This document shows positions 45,216 to 58,519 of a stretch of DNA of 64,000 nucleotides, one piece after another. Origin of the DNA: Ecdyonurus torrentis (Eukaryota; Arthropoda; Insecta; Ephemeroptera; Heptageniidae); assembly GCA_949318235.1 (NCBI GenBank), contig OX439127.1, positions 11,658,615 through 11,722,614 on the forward strand, in the 5' to 3' direction. The notes under the pieces were generated by a model. It was not told where the DNA came from, made no database searches, and saw nothing but the letters and a program-made list of their open reading frames with translations. The number at the start of each line of letters is the position of its first letter. The stretch's first letter is position 1. The position numbers and the translations under genes were made by a program.

Positions 45216-46985
45216 GTAATTAACCAAAATTCCATTTTTCAATGAGTTTTGAATCAATTCATAATTTATTTTTTTCCTTTTTTGTGGATATTGAATTAAA
45301 TATTGCCCACAATAAAACACAAAAAAAAAAACAATCATAAAACTTAAAGGATTATTTGGAAATAAAAAAGTATTTAATTTAATTATATATTGCATCAAAG
45401 GGGCGCTTAAAACAAACTCATCATTTTTTTTTATCATTTTTGAGCGCTAATCTCATGTTGAAGTGTTTTAATAATTATAATATTGTCATTCTATGAACCA
45501 AGACCTTTAAACTCGAAAATTTGAATGACTGACCTCGGCAAATATCGGAACGCTATTATTATTCAGTCGAATGGCGCACGTAGATTTTATCGTCAGCTAG
45601 CCTATGTAAACTTTTTTTCTTTAAATTTAGGCATTGCAAAATGAACAATTGAAGTTAAGGTCCAGTGAAAAAAACAATAAGCAAACAAACATACTTCTGC
45701 ACTTTACAGATTGTTATATATTATATAAAATATTGTTCATTAAATTCGTTAAATATGTCAAATTATATGCTATAATAGCATACCTTGCCATATTAACGAA
45801 AAATAATATGACTGCAATTAAAGTTAATGAAAATAAACGCAGCATTTGTGTTGAAAGTATGTGACTTTTTACAGAAAAACTACTAAAGGGATACTCAGTT
45901 GCAGTATTAATTTACTCTTTTAATAGAAACTACTTTTTTCTCTCTCGAAAGATTGTGCTAAAGTGCGTATATAAATATAAAATTTTGTCGAGCTTTCATA
46001 TCAGATCATTACGCAACATATTAATGAATAGAGCTGATTGTGCATTCAGTGTGGGTATTTTCCTTTAAAGAAAAAAATAATATAATATATTAAAATTCTA
46101 ACTATTTATGTAATTTAATAATTATTATTATTATGTGCAATTCATCTCTAATAGAAAAAAAAAATAATAAATTTTTTCCAAAAATTTTCAACGGTTAAAA
46201 ATTAATTAAAAATATTTTTATATTGCAAGAGAATTTAATATATTGTATAAAATGTACGTGGGAATTTTTTTTTTTTTTATTATTATTATTTTTTTTTTTT
46301 TTGCTAATATACTCTTTTTGTGAGTCCCAATGGCTCAGTTAGGGTTTACTTCAGCTATGTGTTCTTTTTTTATGTAATTACAAATCGATGTAAGAATTAT
46401 AAAATAGAGTTTTATACGAACTTGTGTGTTGGGAATTAACTATGTATGCACTATTATATTTTTAAAACATTAAAAGCTTTTATTCTATTGCCTTATGGTA
46501 ATTCCATAATGTAGATTCAAATTAATATCTCCATTCCAAACACAAACTTTTTTTTTCCCCCCAAGTCAATATTAGAATAAAAGTCGTTGTGTTGGACATT
46601 GTACACAGGAAAAAAAAAAACCTTTTTCTTTTTGTATGTATTCCGTACAGAAATGAAAACAAAAGTTCACCATTATCTAAAATTATTTAGTCATGGTAGG
46701 CAGATCTCAAGCAGTTTCTATCGAGAGAGAACAAAAAATCTGGCGAGACGGTTTTCTGTCTTCTTCTTCTTCTTTTTTTTTTTTTTTTTTTTTTTTCTTT
46801 TTCCTTCCTCTCTGTAACTAGTAAAAAAAAGTCTATCTTCTATTTTTATCTGTAAAGCAATGCAATGAGTATGATACAGAAAATATTGTTCAAAATGTAA
46901 GCCTCATCATTTTTATTATTATAATTTATTCATGCTTATCAAGTTGAAGTTACTAATGCCGTACGCAATTATTTTGGATGCGCAG

Positions 46986-47158
46986 ATCGATTGTACTTCG
47001 TCACTCTTGGAACGTGCGTGCAGCCACGATCTACAGGGAAAACGCACTATTTTACTATCGATGATGAACTAGAGTATGAAAATTTCTACCAAGACTTTGG
47101 ACCATTAAACTTAGCTATGCTTTATCGCTACTGCATGAAACTCAACAAGAAATTGAAG
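46986..47158 (+). CDS. CDC14: CDC14 phosphatase, second coding exon
   Basis: The exon follows acceptor GGATGCGCAG and ends at donor AAG|GTAAGA. With the preceding G it gives D then [10 protein letters not shown] and continues through [20 protein letters not shown] and [19 protein letters not shown]. This is the hallmark start of the CDC14 N-terminal (A) domain: the [28 protein letters not shown] and KLNKKLK blocks are all family-specific. The A domain helps form the substrate pocket but is not itself catalytic; the HCKAGLGRTG loop belongs to the later B domain, which is absent here. The exon ends in phase 0. The next expected exon (SYSL...DQRKRANAAF region) was sought to 64000 and not found, so the gene continues off the window. 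Confidence 0.93.
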
Positions 47159-50100
47159 GTAAGACTACATTAATATTATTATTAATTTTCTTTATTATAA
47201 TTTTCTACATTTTAATACGTAATTAATATGTTAATATAAATTATAAAAGACTATATTTTTTTGGTTGATGCTTACACATAGGATAAAAATTTATCCCCTT
47301 GCATCCTCGCGCATATTGCATAGATATAGACACATAGATTATAGTAAGCAGATGATGTTCGCGCAGAAATTTATGACTGTGACAGCCGGGATTAAAAATG
47401 TTGCTCTTGACAATACATCCAGTATAATAAATTGACAAGGCAACAACACATACGATGTGCTTCGCCCGCCTGACTCAATTTTTTTTTATGGCAAAGTGAT
47501 GAGCGCTCAATGAGCGTCATGTTTAGCATCGAGCCGCACTTGTTTTTAAATCTATTTATTTAAGCGATACTCCAGTAATTAGTATTATATATATAATGGC
47601 GAGGTGTAATAAGAGTGATGTAATGCATAAATCTGCAAGATTAATATAATTCAAATTTTCCTATATTTTAAGTAGGTGTTAGGACCTCTAAAAAAATATA
47701 CATTAAAAAAACAAAAAAAAGCCTCCCGCTGGTGTTTCTATGTTGAGCATGGTATGTCCTCCTGAAAAGATGCGTAGGATGCCCTTGAATTAGGGTGGGG
47801 TCCAAGTATTATAATGTGATGTCTATACCGTTCTCTACCCACCACAAAACTTCTTACTTGTCTCTCCAGTTTTCCTGTATATTTTTCTGTGTATATACTT
47901 ACTTCTACCTCTTTACTTTGACTTACGGCTGATTGAAGATTATTACAGAAAATTTTACATGACGTTTTCGTTTAAAAGCTATATTGTAAATAATATACTA
48001 TAGCATTGTGAAATAAAATCCGTTTTTGAAATTATTTTGTGTGTAAATAAATAACACAGCTACCAAAAAACATAGCTTTAAAGATGTTAAGAAAACAATA
48101 ATAATAATAAATCGGTGCTATGGACTTTATCTTTGATTTATATACATTGGATAATAAGATATGCACATGAATTTGATCTTAGAGTAAACCATTTTTTTAA
48201 GGCTGTGATAAACCAATTTTTTAAGGCTGTGATGCTGTGAAAAGTGGTTCGGGTAATTTCCCCAAAATTTCCAAAAAATTGTGGAGAAAAATTGTCCGAA
48301 TTGTTGTGTCACGTTCTTCACTACCTATCACGAGTTAAAGGTACATTCATTTTGATGCCTTATTGTTAATATTTCATGTTTTAGATCATATATTATATGC
48401 AAAATGTGTATAGGTATCGTACATATTATATGCAGATAACAGGAGCAGGTAAACGCACAGTAGTGCATATTATAGCTTATTTTATTGAAATAATAATAAT
48501 GTCTTATCGAGAGTTCAAACTGAATATATAATAACTTGAAACGTGCTACGCTTATGTAAGTAGAATTTCAAGGAAGAAAGTTGAGGGGTTACATCAAAAT
48601 CCATTTATAAATATCATATAGAATATAATCAATTTTATCTTGTTTATTAAACTATATACTTTCGATCAGTGAGTGCGTTGTGAAAAATTTATTTTGACAA
48701 TTTTATTATGTATAAAAAGTAAGTTTTTAATACACGTGCCCCTAAATGTAGACAGCCAGGAGAGCAATTTTAATTCCGTACGACTTATTATTATAATATT
48801 ACACTTGGTAACACTGATGACATTTTTTTATTGCTTCTTTTTTTTGGGGGGGGGGGGGGAGGAGGAGGGATTCAGAAAGATCTATCATTACGGATTGTGG
48901 TAATTAAAAATAATTTAAATGTCTACTCTATTATTTCTCAAGTTTCTGTGAGATATTTCCGATCTCTAATTAGGAAATCTTTGAGGACTCGCACTATATC
49001 AGCTTATAGCAATTCATATTATAGGAACTCAAAGATTGTATTGTGGGAGGTAAATTTTCTCACATTAGCTATAATTTTTAACACATTAAAATAATTATTA
49101 AAACGGTTTTCTTGGTATACAAATTATTTTCGGAAATAATCTTTTTTTTTTTTCTTTTTTTTTTGTTCCTAATGTTTTGTTTTAAGTACACAAAGAAGAT
49201 GGTAATTTAGTTTTTCCACAAAATTACACTTGTTATATTATCATTATAAAAATAAAGTATAATATATAGTTTATAATGAAAATAACATTTGTATGATACA
49301 AAAAATTAACCTACTTTTTCAATAATAAAATAATTTATTCAATTGAATAGATACGGTATACTTCCTTTATATATGCAAAGCATTATAATATGATAAAGCA
49401 ATAATAGAAATATACAAGGAGACCTTTAATATTTGCTGCCAACAATTTTACGAAATAGTTAATTACATATACATTTAGTTACATTTAAACCTGTGTGTGC
49501 AAATATTAACATAAACTTGTTGACTTTAGATGAAGCTGCAAAGGTCATAGCATTTTTATAATAAATTGTTTCCTTTGTAGAAAGGGTAAATCTTTGTATT
49601 TTTATGGCTGTTATTCAATTGCATGAGGTTTCATATTTGGCCTAGGTGCTAAAAATTGGAATGCTTTAGAATAGTTTTTTTCATTAGCTCAAAATGTGTT
49701 GAAAATTAAAAAAAAAAAAAAAAAAAAAAAAATGCTTTGAAGCTCGCCACCAACAACAAATAAATACTACTTCAGAATATGGTTCGCACTTTGCTTACAC
49801 ATACGAATTACCATTCACTTTTGTTTTTGTTTCCAACCGGTTTAAATTTTTAGGGTGAAATAATACGCCAAATGTTGAGTAACTTAAAAATGACTTCAAA
49901 GAGGGCTAGGTAGGGTTCACTTTAGGGTATGAACCTAAGAGTAGTACAGTACCTAGGGGAGAAAATGAGTCTATAACAACGAATAAAAAAAAAAAAAAAA
50001 AAATCAGAGTATACGCTTTTTTTTGACAACGGAAATATCCGTTACAGTTTTTACTACTTGTAGGTGGGTCGTGACATGCAACAGATTGGAAATATATATA

Positions 50101-52252
50101 ATATATATACAGTTGATGGGGGTTGAGGTAAAATAGAAATACTATTATTAGTATTGATAAACATAAAACAATTTAAGAATTTATTGGAAAGAGATTTTAT
50201 GACGTAAAAATTTGGTTCAGAATAAAAATATATTATAATCCACTATATAATATACAAGAGTTTTAGTTTCAATCAGGTTTTTCATATTTTGTAACAAAAA
50301 AAGTGTTATTTCAATCAGCATTATTATAAAATTAAATGAAATTTGTGTAGCCTATCTCCCTCCTCTTTTCCTACCTCACCTTTCTCTCTCTCTCTCTCTC
50401 TCTCTTATTATTATTATTTTTCTTTCTCTCATCTCTCTCACACAATTTGCCTCCCAGACTCCTCGCAATATTATTTTCCCTTCTATCCGGGGTCATAAGG
50501 TAAATAACCTTTCTTTGCGGTACATAAACTCTTTAACACTGGGTATATTATGTTTCAAAAGATTTATCTATACGTTTAAACTGTAAATAAAATGTATTCA
50601 ATAATAATAAAGTTACTTACTACCATCATACTCGCCCCCGCAGCTCTGCATTGTATAATTACTGCAGTTTTTGTAGTGGAAATTAAAAATTAAAAAAAAA
50701 AAAAAAAATCTGTTACATATAGTTTTTGATGACCCTATAGGTTGTATTTACAGAAGCCTTTGAAAAATAATAATAATAAAAAAAAAAATCCATACAACTT
50801 TGTGTGGGTAACTGATATGACATATTAATATGATGATAAAAAAAAAAATGGATTGCATGACGACATTGTTTTCCAAGTCATGAATAGAAATTTTATATTA
50901 TCAAAGATGGTGCCGATATAATTTTTGGTATTTTTTAACAATTTTAATTTTCTAAAAAGGACTTTTTTTTTTAATTTAAGACTATATATTTGATTTGTAT
51001 TTAAAATTTGAATTTCTCTTAATCGTCTTCCTTATTCTCGTAATAAAAAATAAATAAATAAGTCAAATAAAAAATATAAGCTCATAATAAATCATATAAT
51101 TATGTTTCCTGGTTCAACCTTCTGTTCATAATAAGTTTTGTCTACTCATTTCTTTAAACATATGATTATTTTGACGTGAATCGATTCTTTATTTGATTAT
51201 TCATCGTGTGCAGATGTAACATCAACACAATACAAATTTTAAGTCGCACTGCTCTTCTAATTGCTTGTTGGGAGAAACGTCACATGTGTCAAATATGTTA
51301 ATTTGTTTAAATAAAGAAGAAGATACTAAATGAGATGTAATTCATGGTGTGTTAAGAACGAATTTTATATATATTATTATATGATAAATATTGAAGCTTC
51401 GTTGTAATACAAAATAATTTATAACTTTGTGTCACCTTTTTTTGTGTTAATAATTATTAGCTAAATTTTATTAAGTTTATATTATTATTTTACTAAGCAC
51501 ATCATGTGTGCTTTTAATACATTAATTATGCATAACGAATAATTTACTCAATTGCAGTTTGTTTATAATGATGTTCGATAAAGAGTATAATAACTCGTTC
51601 ACCTGACACCACTAATAATAATAATAATTTTTGATGGTTCCACTGCAGAAAAGGGTTCAAGGTGGAGCCGTTTCACTCACGCCTACTATTGATTCAACCT
51701 CCGCGCGCTTCACTCACTATAATTTAGTTTTGGTACCATCGCTGACGTGTACATGTCCTTCGCAGCTGTATAGAAAAAAAAAAAATCTGCGTTCCCCAAC
51801 ACTCACGCTAGCCTCTTCTCACTTCCTACCATCTCACCCACCCACCCACCCACCTACTTTTTATGTCATGTCAGGTTAGAGTAATAATAATAATATAAAA
51901 TGTATGCTACAATTTCTTTGTTACAATTTTATGCTAAGAAAAATAAAATTATGCATCTAAAATCTATTTTATCTATTTAAAACTACTGTTTTTACATAAA
52001 TAAAACACATTAAATTTAACATGCATGACTTTTTTTTTTTTTTTTTTAATTTTAATTTATTCAACTTCTATATATGGTACCGTGTGTATGATATACATAC
52101 TAGTTTGAAAAATAAAAATAAGTAAATATATTACCGTATTACCGTATAACACGAGATGATAAATTGTTATTCAGTGCAATTTAAAAAAAAAAAAAACAAT
52201 TTAATCACGTTTATAGCTATTAATAAAAAGAAATAAATTGGATGGATAGTTC

Positions 52253-52577
52253 AAAGGCGTAGAAAACCTTGAATAAAAAAGTTGTGTAATATCCTAACAA
52301 ATCTGAAAATCAACGTTGATAAGGCCGGAGTCATTGATTTCTAATTTATTTTTCATTCACAAAATAGCGCGAGCGGGCACTGACGTCACAGCTCGCCTGG
52401 TCCACGCGCGCGTTAAACAAGCAAGCTGTGACGTCATTGCCCGCTCGCACTATTTTGTGAATTGAAAATAAATTCGAAATCAATGACTCCGGCGTAATCA
52501 ACGTTGATTTTTCAGGTTTGTTAGGATATTGCACAACTTTTTTTTTTTTTTTTTTTTTCGAGGTGTTATACACCTTT
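52253..52577. mobile_element. Foldback element family F3, copy 2 (complete)
   Basis: Outer ends AAAGGCGTAGAAAACC and GGTGTTATACACCTTT, then inverted blocks (AATATCCTAACAAATCTGAA against TTCAGGTTTGTTAGGATATT; ATTGATTTCTAATTTATTTT against its mirror). A core pairs AGCGGGCACTGACGTCACAG with CTGTGACGTCATTGCCCGCT. It shares the outer tail, the GACTCCGGC block and the AAACAAGCAAGCTG core with 35331-35561. A poly(T) tract sits in the right arm. Confidence 0.85.
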
Positions 52578-53080
52578 AAACGTTAACATTTAAATAATTT
52601 CTGACTGGTATATTAATTAGTTTAAAAGAGCAGTAAAAGCAATAAAAAAAATCGCATTTAAAATGTTTTAGTTAGTGTTAAAGATACTGTAACCATTTCG
52701 ATCAGAGTTGCATAATATATGTAATTATTAAAAAAAATGTAGTATAGTACTGCATGATTTGCTAAACCTGAGTCATACTTTGTATGACAAAGGGAGAAAA
52801 GAAAAGTGTGTGTGTGTGTAATTTAAGATTATCATCAAACAGCAACTGATAATCGTATTGTTATAACAAACATAAATTATTGGATAGAATGAATTTTACA
52901 TAAAATACCATAGCATAAAATAATTACATAAATGATTCATAATGTTAGAATAATTATATAAATATAATCAGATAGAATTAGATAGCATTCCATTATTTGA
53001 ATTATTTCCTAAGCTATCTTTAGAGAATGCATTGCTTGAAGTAAATTTAATTGAAAGGGGAGAGTATTTAGGGCAGGAAT

Positions 53081-53116
<36 letters not shown>

Positions 53117-54153
53117 AATGAATTTGCAACGTATTTTTCTTGCTCGGCACTTAGTTGTTCTTAAAAAAATAATAAAAATAAAACACACAGTTTAAAACTA
53201 TTAAAAATGAGTGAGTTTTAATGTTTGTATATATAATATGAACCCACTTTGTTGTTATTATATTTCATGCTGTAGCATCAATGTTGCAACATTATGATAC
53301 ATAATATCGTAAAAAAAAAAAAAAAAAAAAAAAAAGTTTTATGTAACTTGACGTAAGCTTAAAACATTTGTAATTAATTAAATGCAGCATGCAACAAAAA
53401 GCTTAAATTCTCTTTCCTTGCATGTTTTTATAACATTTTCCGTTTGCAATAAAATTTAAAAAAAATTGCAATTTGCATATAGTGCAATGCATTTTATTTT
53501 TATTATTTTAAATAAACTTTTCCAATAAAAAAAATATATATATTTTTGATCAAATTTCAATATACTCGAAACTATAGTAATAGATTTCAATCCTTATATT
53601 ATGAGACACAAAATAAAGTTAGGGTAAGAAGTTTTAAATTTATGAATAGGTCATATAAGTTAAAATTGCGTGATAGTAGACGTTATCGCATGATTGTTAT
53701 CGCATGATTGTTATAACATACATGTATAATAACTATTTAAATAAATGTACTTAGGTATTATGCTATAAATAAACGTAATTACTAGGGTTGCAAAGGTGTA
53801 AAGAATCATTGATATGGCGTCATATATACACGTATACATTTACGCTTCACTGTAGGCACGTACGTATTCTATAGTAACACCTACACAGCTTATATTAACG
53901 TCACCATACAGTTTGGCTACCCCCCAGCAAAATAATAATAATAATGAAAATTATATATCTATATATCAACTGTAGTGTAACATTTTATAATATTATATCT
54001 GTTGCTAACGTAAGGTTATATAGTCAAATTTTAGGCCTTCAGAGAGCATAATTATATATATATTATACATACAATACATACACACCACATAAACACAGTA
54101 TATGTATTTATTATTATATAATATATATACATTATTTTATATATATATATTTA

Positions 54154-54159
<6 letters not shown>

Positions 54160-54236
<77 letters not shown>
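54160..54236. repeat. (TA)n microsatellite, about 77 bp
   Basis: Pure TA repeat; the Ile-Tyr frame over it is not a gene. Confidence 0.96.
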
Positions 54237-54243
<7 letters not shown>

Positions 54244-55245
54244 TGATTTCAACTGCAGAGAAAACTAACTATTTGAAAAAAGAAGAAAAAAAAAGTTAAT
54301 GGATACATAAATTTGAAAAAACATAAAGTTAATGTAGCATTAAATTTTTAGTTGTTATTATATATGAGTAATTTGTTGATTGACCGCAAAATCGGTAGTC
54401 TGCAATTGAGGGGTCTGGTTGGGTTGTTCGATTTACAGTCAACTATCAAACGAGAGAGTGAATACAAAACACAGTAGTATTCAAATAGCGGTATTGTGGT
54501 CCAGTGATCGAGAGAGAGAGAGAGAGAGAGACTGTTGATTTTTTTTAACCAGTTTGACCTGAGTTTAATGTTATATACTTTTAAAATATCAATATTTATT
54601 GTACGGTTATATAAAGGATATATATTTTTAATTTTATTTTTCTCGATGCTATTAAGTGGTAAAAACTCCAGTTCTTTATGTACTTGATTGTACATACAGT
54701 ACTTGAGACTTAAATGAAATGAAATAAAATAATACCATTAATATATAAAATGATGTGGTTTGTATTTATTATGACAAGTACAACATTTGATATCTTGTTT
54801 TTATATCATTTGCCAATAATAATAATAAAATACTTACGAAAGTGAATAATAAAAATAAAAATTAAAATATTAAGATTATTTTCTAAAGATATTTTGTTTC
54901 TTAAGTGTAAGATTTTTTTTTTTAACTTATTATTTATGTTGCTCTAGTTTGCGTTGTTTGGTTGCGTGTTTGGCTACAATCACTTCATAAAGTTTACATG
55001 TAAGCAAAATATAAATATAACCAAGACCTTAGTTATGGTATAGAATTTTTACTGTGCTTTATCTCAACATTGGTACCATGCGGCAAATTTTTATCTATTT
55101 TCTCTCTTTCTCATAAGTCGTTCTTTCTTTCTATATATTATACATATTGTCTCCTTGACTTTTCGAACACGTGATCTTTAAAATTATATGACTCTTATAT
55201 CAAAGCAATTGTTTGATAGTAAATAATAGGTGCTATATTATATAT

Positions 55246-55370
55246 AATACATACATACATACATATCATGACGCCATAATCCCTTTCGGGGTAGGCCAGG
55301 ACGAATCCTTTTTAGTAAGAGGGCTTACAATGATCTGTGGCTTACCAGACCACAGGCTCCCTATATATTA
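55246..55370 (-). mobile_element. LINE 3' tail, minus strand
   Basis: On the minus strand, CCTACCCCGAAAGGGATTAT followed by GGCGTCATGATATGTATGT matches the plus-strand tail at 25038-25092, including terminal ATGT units. The upstream part contains GGTAAGCCACAGATCATTGT. A 5'-truncated copy of the same family. Confidence 0.75.
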
Positions 55371-57033
55371 CGAAAGCTATAAGTAAATAACTATACAATA
55401 AAATAATATATTACAGTATATTATAATATTAAGTGTGCTATTTAATATATATTTTTTTGCTTTTGAATCAGAAATTATGTCGATATCAATTAATAAATTG
55501 AACTTTGTATCTGCTTCTCTAAGCATTACCGTATCGAGAACTAAAAATAAATAGTTATAAGAATGATAATAGAGGGGAAAGTAATTAAATATATATAATT
55601 AATAATATTAAATAATAAGTAATTTTTTTTTTCTAAACAAAAATTAAATTATTTAACTTTGTTTTGATATTATAAAATGTTAAAAAAGAATTTCTATCTG
55701 CCAAATTATAATAATATATCCGTCACGCTAGGTTTCCGACAGATGATAAAAAAAAAAAGAAGAAACGAAAGAGAGAACATAATGATAATAATAATGCGCT
55801 GGCTATACTACGTAGTAAAAGTTTTAGGTATTAGCCTGGCATGGACGAATAAAACGTCCTTCATACATGAATAAATAACTTGTAAACATTATCACGCTGC
55901 CTCGAATCTCATTTATAAAAATATACATAGCATTTTTTTTTTTTTTTTTTTTTGATACTGACATTTTCCTATAAAACAATCAAAATATTTATATTACGTT
56001 GTACAATTCAACAGGATACATACATGAATAGGGAGATCAATTGATGGGGAGTTAAATTGTACTACGTAATATTTTTAATAGGATGTTCATACTTATTACC
56101 AATTATATTCACCATATTATAGAGTGTGTTGAATATATTAACCCATGTATGTACTGGTTTATTTTATTATATATATATTTTATAATATCTTTATTATAAA
56201 GCTTATTTGATATGTGTGAGAGAGAATAAATATATAACCATCATCAATGTGAGAAGAACGTACTGTACGAGCGGGAGTATAAAGCTATAATACATTTAAT
56301 AATATGCTTAAAATTTTCTATGTCCTCTCTTTAAAAATGTTGGATGATTGCCTAAAGAACCTGAGCCAACAAAAACATATCAACACACTTTTTTTTTTCT
56401 TTGTATTATATAAAACTACGTAGTTAAACCAGGATAACAAGTTATGTGTTCAATTCATTAATAATAAAACTTTTGTGGTGTATTTTTACGTAACATGAAA
56501 ATGACGCGTTTTTTTTTTTTTTTTTTTATGCAACTTTTTCTTTTAAATATCATTAACTGCATCAAAAATAGGTAACATACTGTAACTAAAAGTGAAAATA
56601 AAATATAAAGAATAAGGTTTTTATATTCTTTTAATTATATAAAGTAAATTTATTCTCATTTCGATTTCAGTGTGCGCGTACTGCAACCGCATTAATTAAG
56701 TATAATACTGATTATTATTATCACTTTTATATAAAGTCAATATTATATACATATAAATACAAACAGAGAATCCTCTTTTATTATTTAATTAAAATGTTAA
56801 TTGGTTTAAATTACTGCCAAGGTCAAACTTGAATGATATAATGATATTATCACAAAAGTGATAGAACAGGGAGAAAATCTTCTATAATATAATCTTATAT
56901 GGCCTCTAAAAAAAATTACTTTTTTATGTAATAGTTTCCCTCATACTCCTATGATTACATGATTACTGGGATCGATACTACTATTATTATTATCATATTT
57001 AAGTGTATTTTCAATTATCATTTCATTATTAAT

Positions 57034-57064
<31 letters not shown>

Positions 57065-57114
57065 TTATTTCACGTTTATCTTATCTTAACATCAAGTAAA
57101 AATAATATTTAAAC

Positions 57115-57371
57115 CAGTCATGGAGTCGATACCGAAATTTTCGATACCGATACGATACCGATATTTTTAAATTTTCCCGATACCGATACCGATACGATAC
57201 TGGCCAAAAAAATTTGCTCCGATACGATACCGATACGATACCGATATTTTCCGATACTTTTTCGATATTTTTGCTATATCTCGTACAATAAATATTGCAC
57301 TATAAATTTTTTTTTTTTCACCTTTGAGACATAAATTGGTATCATAAAATCCATGCATATTTTTGCCACAT

Positions 57372-57406
<35 letters not shown>

Positions 57407-58519
57407 CTTATTTGCTCACTTATTTATTTATTTTATTCTATTGTTCGTTTGTTAAACTAAAATGACTAAAAAAATTATAGTAGATTTAAAAAAAATTATA
57501 TTTCATTCGTTTATAATTAAATTATATGATTAGAATATCCTCTACTATTTCCAAGCACTTTTGTTAATTATTTACAAATTAGCAATTTCTTTATTTCGTA
57601 TAGAAGTAATTTTCAAATATTTAATAAATTTAATTTTTTTTTTCATTGTATTTTTTTATTTGCTAAAGTAAACAAAGTATCATTAGCTTTCGTATTTATT
57701 TTATTGGCTCAAATCATCCCCGCTAAACCAAAGGGGTTAAAGTCCAAATTTCCCCTCTGGTTGTAAAAATCCTTTGATTTTGTAAACTTTTTAAAAATTT
57801 AACCTTGTAAAAAATTTGTACAAAGACATTAACGGAAGTATGCTACATCTTTTGTAATTTGTATTGCATTGAATTTATATACAATTACAGTGATTAAAAA
57901 TGTCAATCATTGGCTATATTTTATTATGATTTCTACAGGCGCTTTATTCATTAGGAGAGATCATAGATAGTACTGTACGACCACACGACGGATTTCTCAG
58001 AAACTTGGCGACAGTCGATCGCTAATTTTTTTTTTTTTTTTTTTTTTTTTTTTCATAAAAAGAAGAAAAAAGTTTTAACACCGTTTTCTTTATTTTTATT
58101 GTATGTAAAATACAAAAAAAAATACTTTTTACCTGGTGGCTTTATAAAAGGTGTAAAATAAAAATACTGTGCACGGCGCCCTGCCCTGTTGTTATAGCAC
58201 AATGAAAAATAAAGGAGTGAATTTTATTGTCCAAGTACGAAAGATAGATAATCACTAATGGAATGTTCTCGTTGCTTCATAAGTTTTTTTTTTTTTTTTT
58301 TTTTTTTTTTTGTATTTTTACTTTTATTTTATGAGAGAGCAAAAGTCTCAAAGTATCGAAAAAAAGTATCGAAATTCGACGATATTTTGCTGATATCGGT
58401 GACCGATACCGATATTCGATACTGAGTTTAAAAAAGGCCCCGATACGATACCGATACGATAAAAGTATCGGTATAGTATCGAATATCGTATCGCAGTCGA
58501 TACCGATACTCCATGACTG
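57115..58519. mobile_element. 1.4-kb hAT-like element with CGATACCGATA arrays
   Basis: Termini CAGTCATGGAGTCGATACCG and CGGTATCGACTCCATGACTG-like mirror (CTCCATGACTG at 58509-58519), flanked by ATTTAAAC on both sides (57107-57114 and 58520-58527), a perfect 8-bp duplication. The first 150 bp and last 160 bp are almost wholly GATACGATACCGATA words. The 1405-bp length nearly equals the 1403-bp element at 23265. The middle has T runs, a TTTA repeat and a short open stretch after an acceptor-like site at about 57940 (ALYSLGEIIDSTVRP...), which I cannot assign. Confidence 0.85.
57371..57404. repeat. (TTTA)n microsatellite
   Basis: About eight TTTA units inside the hAT-like element, degenerating rightwards. 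Confidence 0.9.

Noticed and set aside
46318..46360. tRNA-like AATGGCTCAGTTAGGG
   Set aside because: An A-box-like word only; no B box or stem structure follows.
50441..50502. Possible 41-base exon between TTGCCTCCCAG and GTAAAT
   Set aside because: Good-looking splice-like ends, but the peptide (TPRNIIFPSIRGH) does not fit CDC14 and the polypyrimidine tract is just a CT microsatellite.
54348..54695. 115-codon minus-strand ORF
   Set aside because: Part of it is a Ser-Leu repeat from a GA tract; the remainder is AT-biased and unrecognised.
57940..58024. Short open stretch after an acceptor-like site (ALYSLGEIIDSTVRP...)
   Set aside because: Lies inside the hAT-like element, is only 28 codons, and shows no match to CDC14 or to transposase motifs I recognise.
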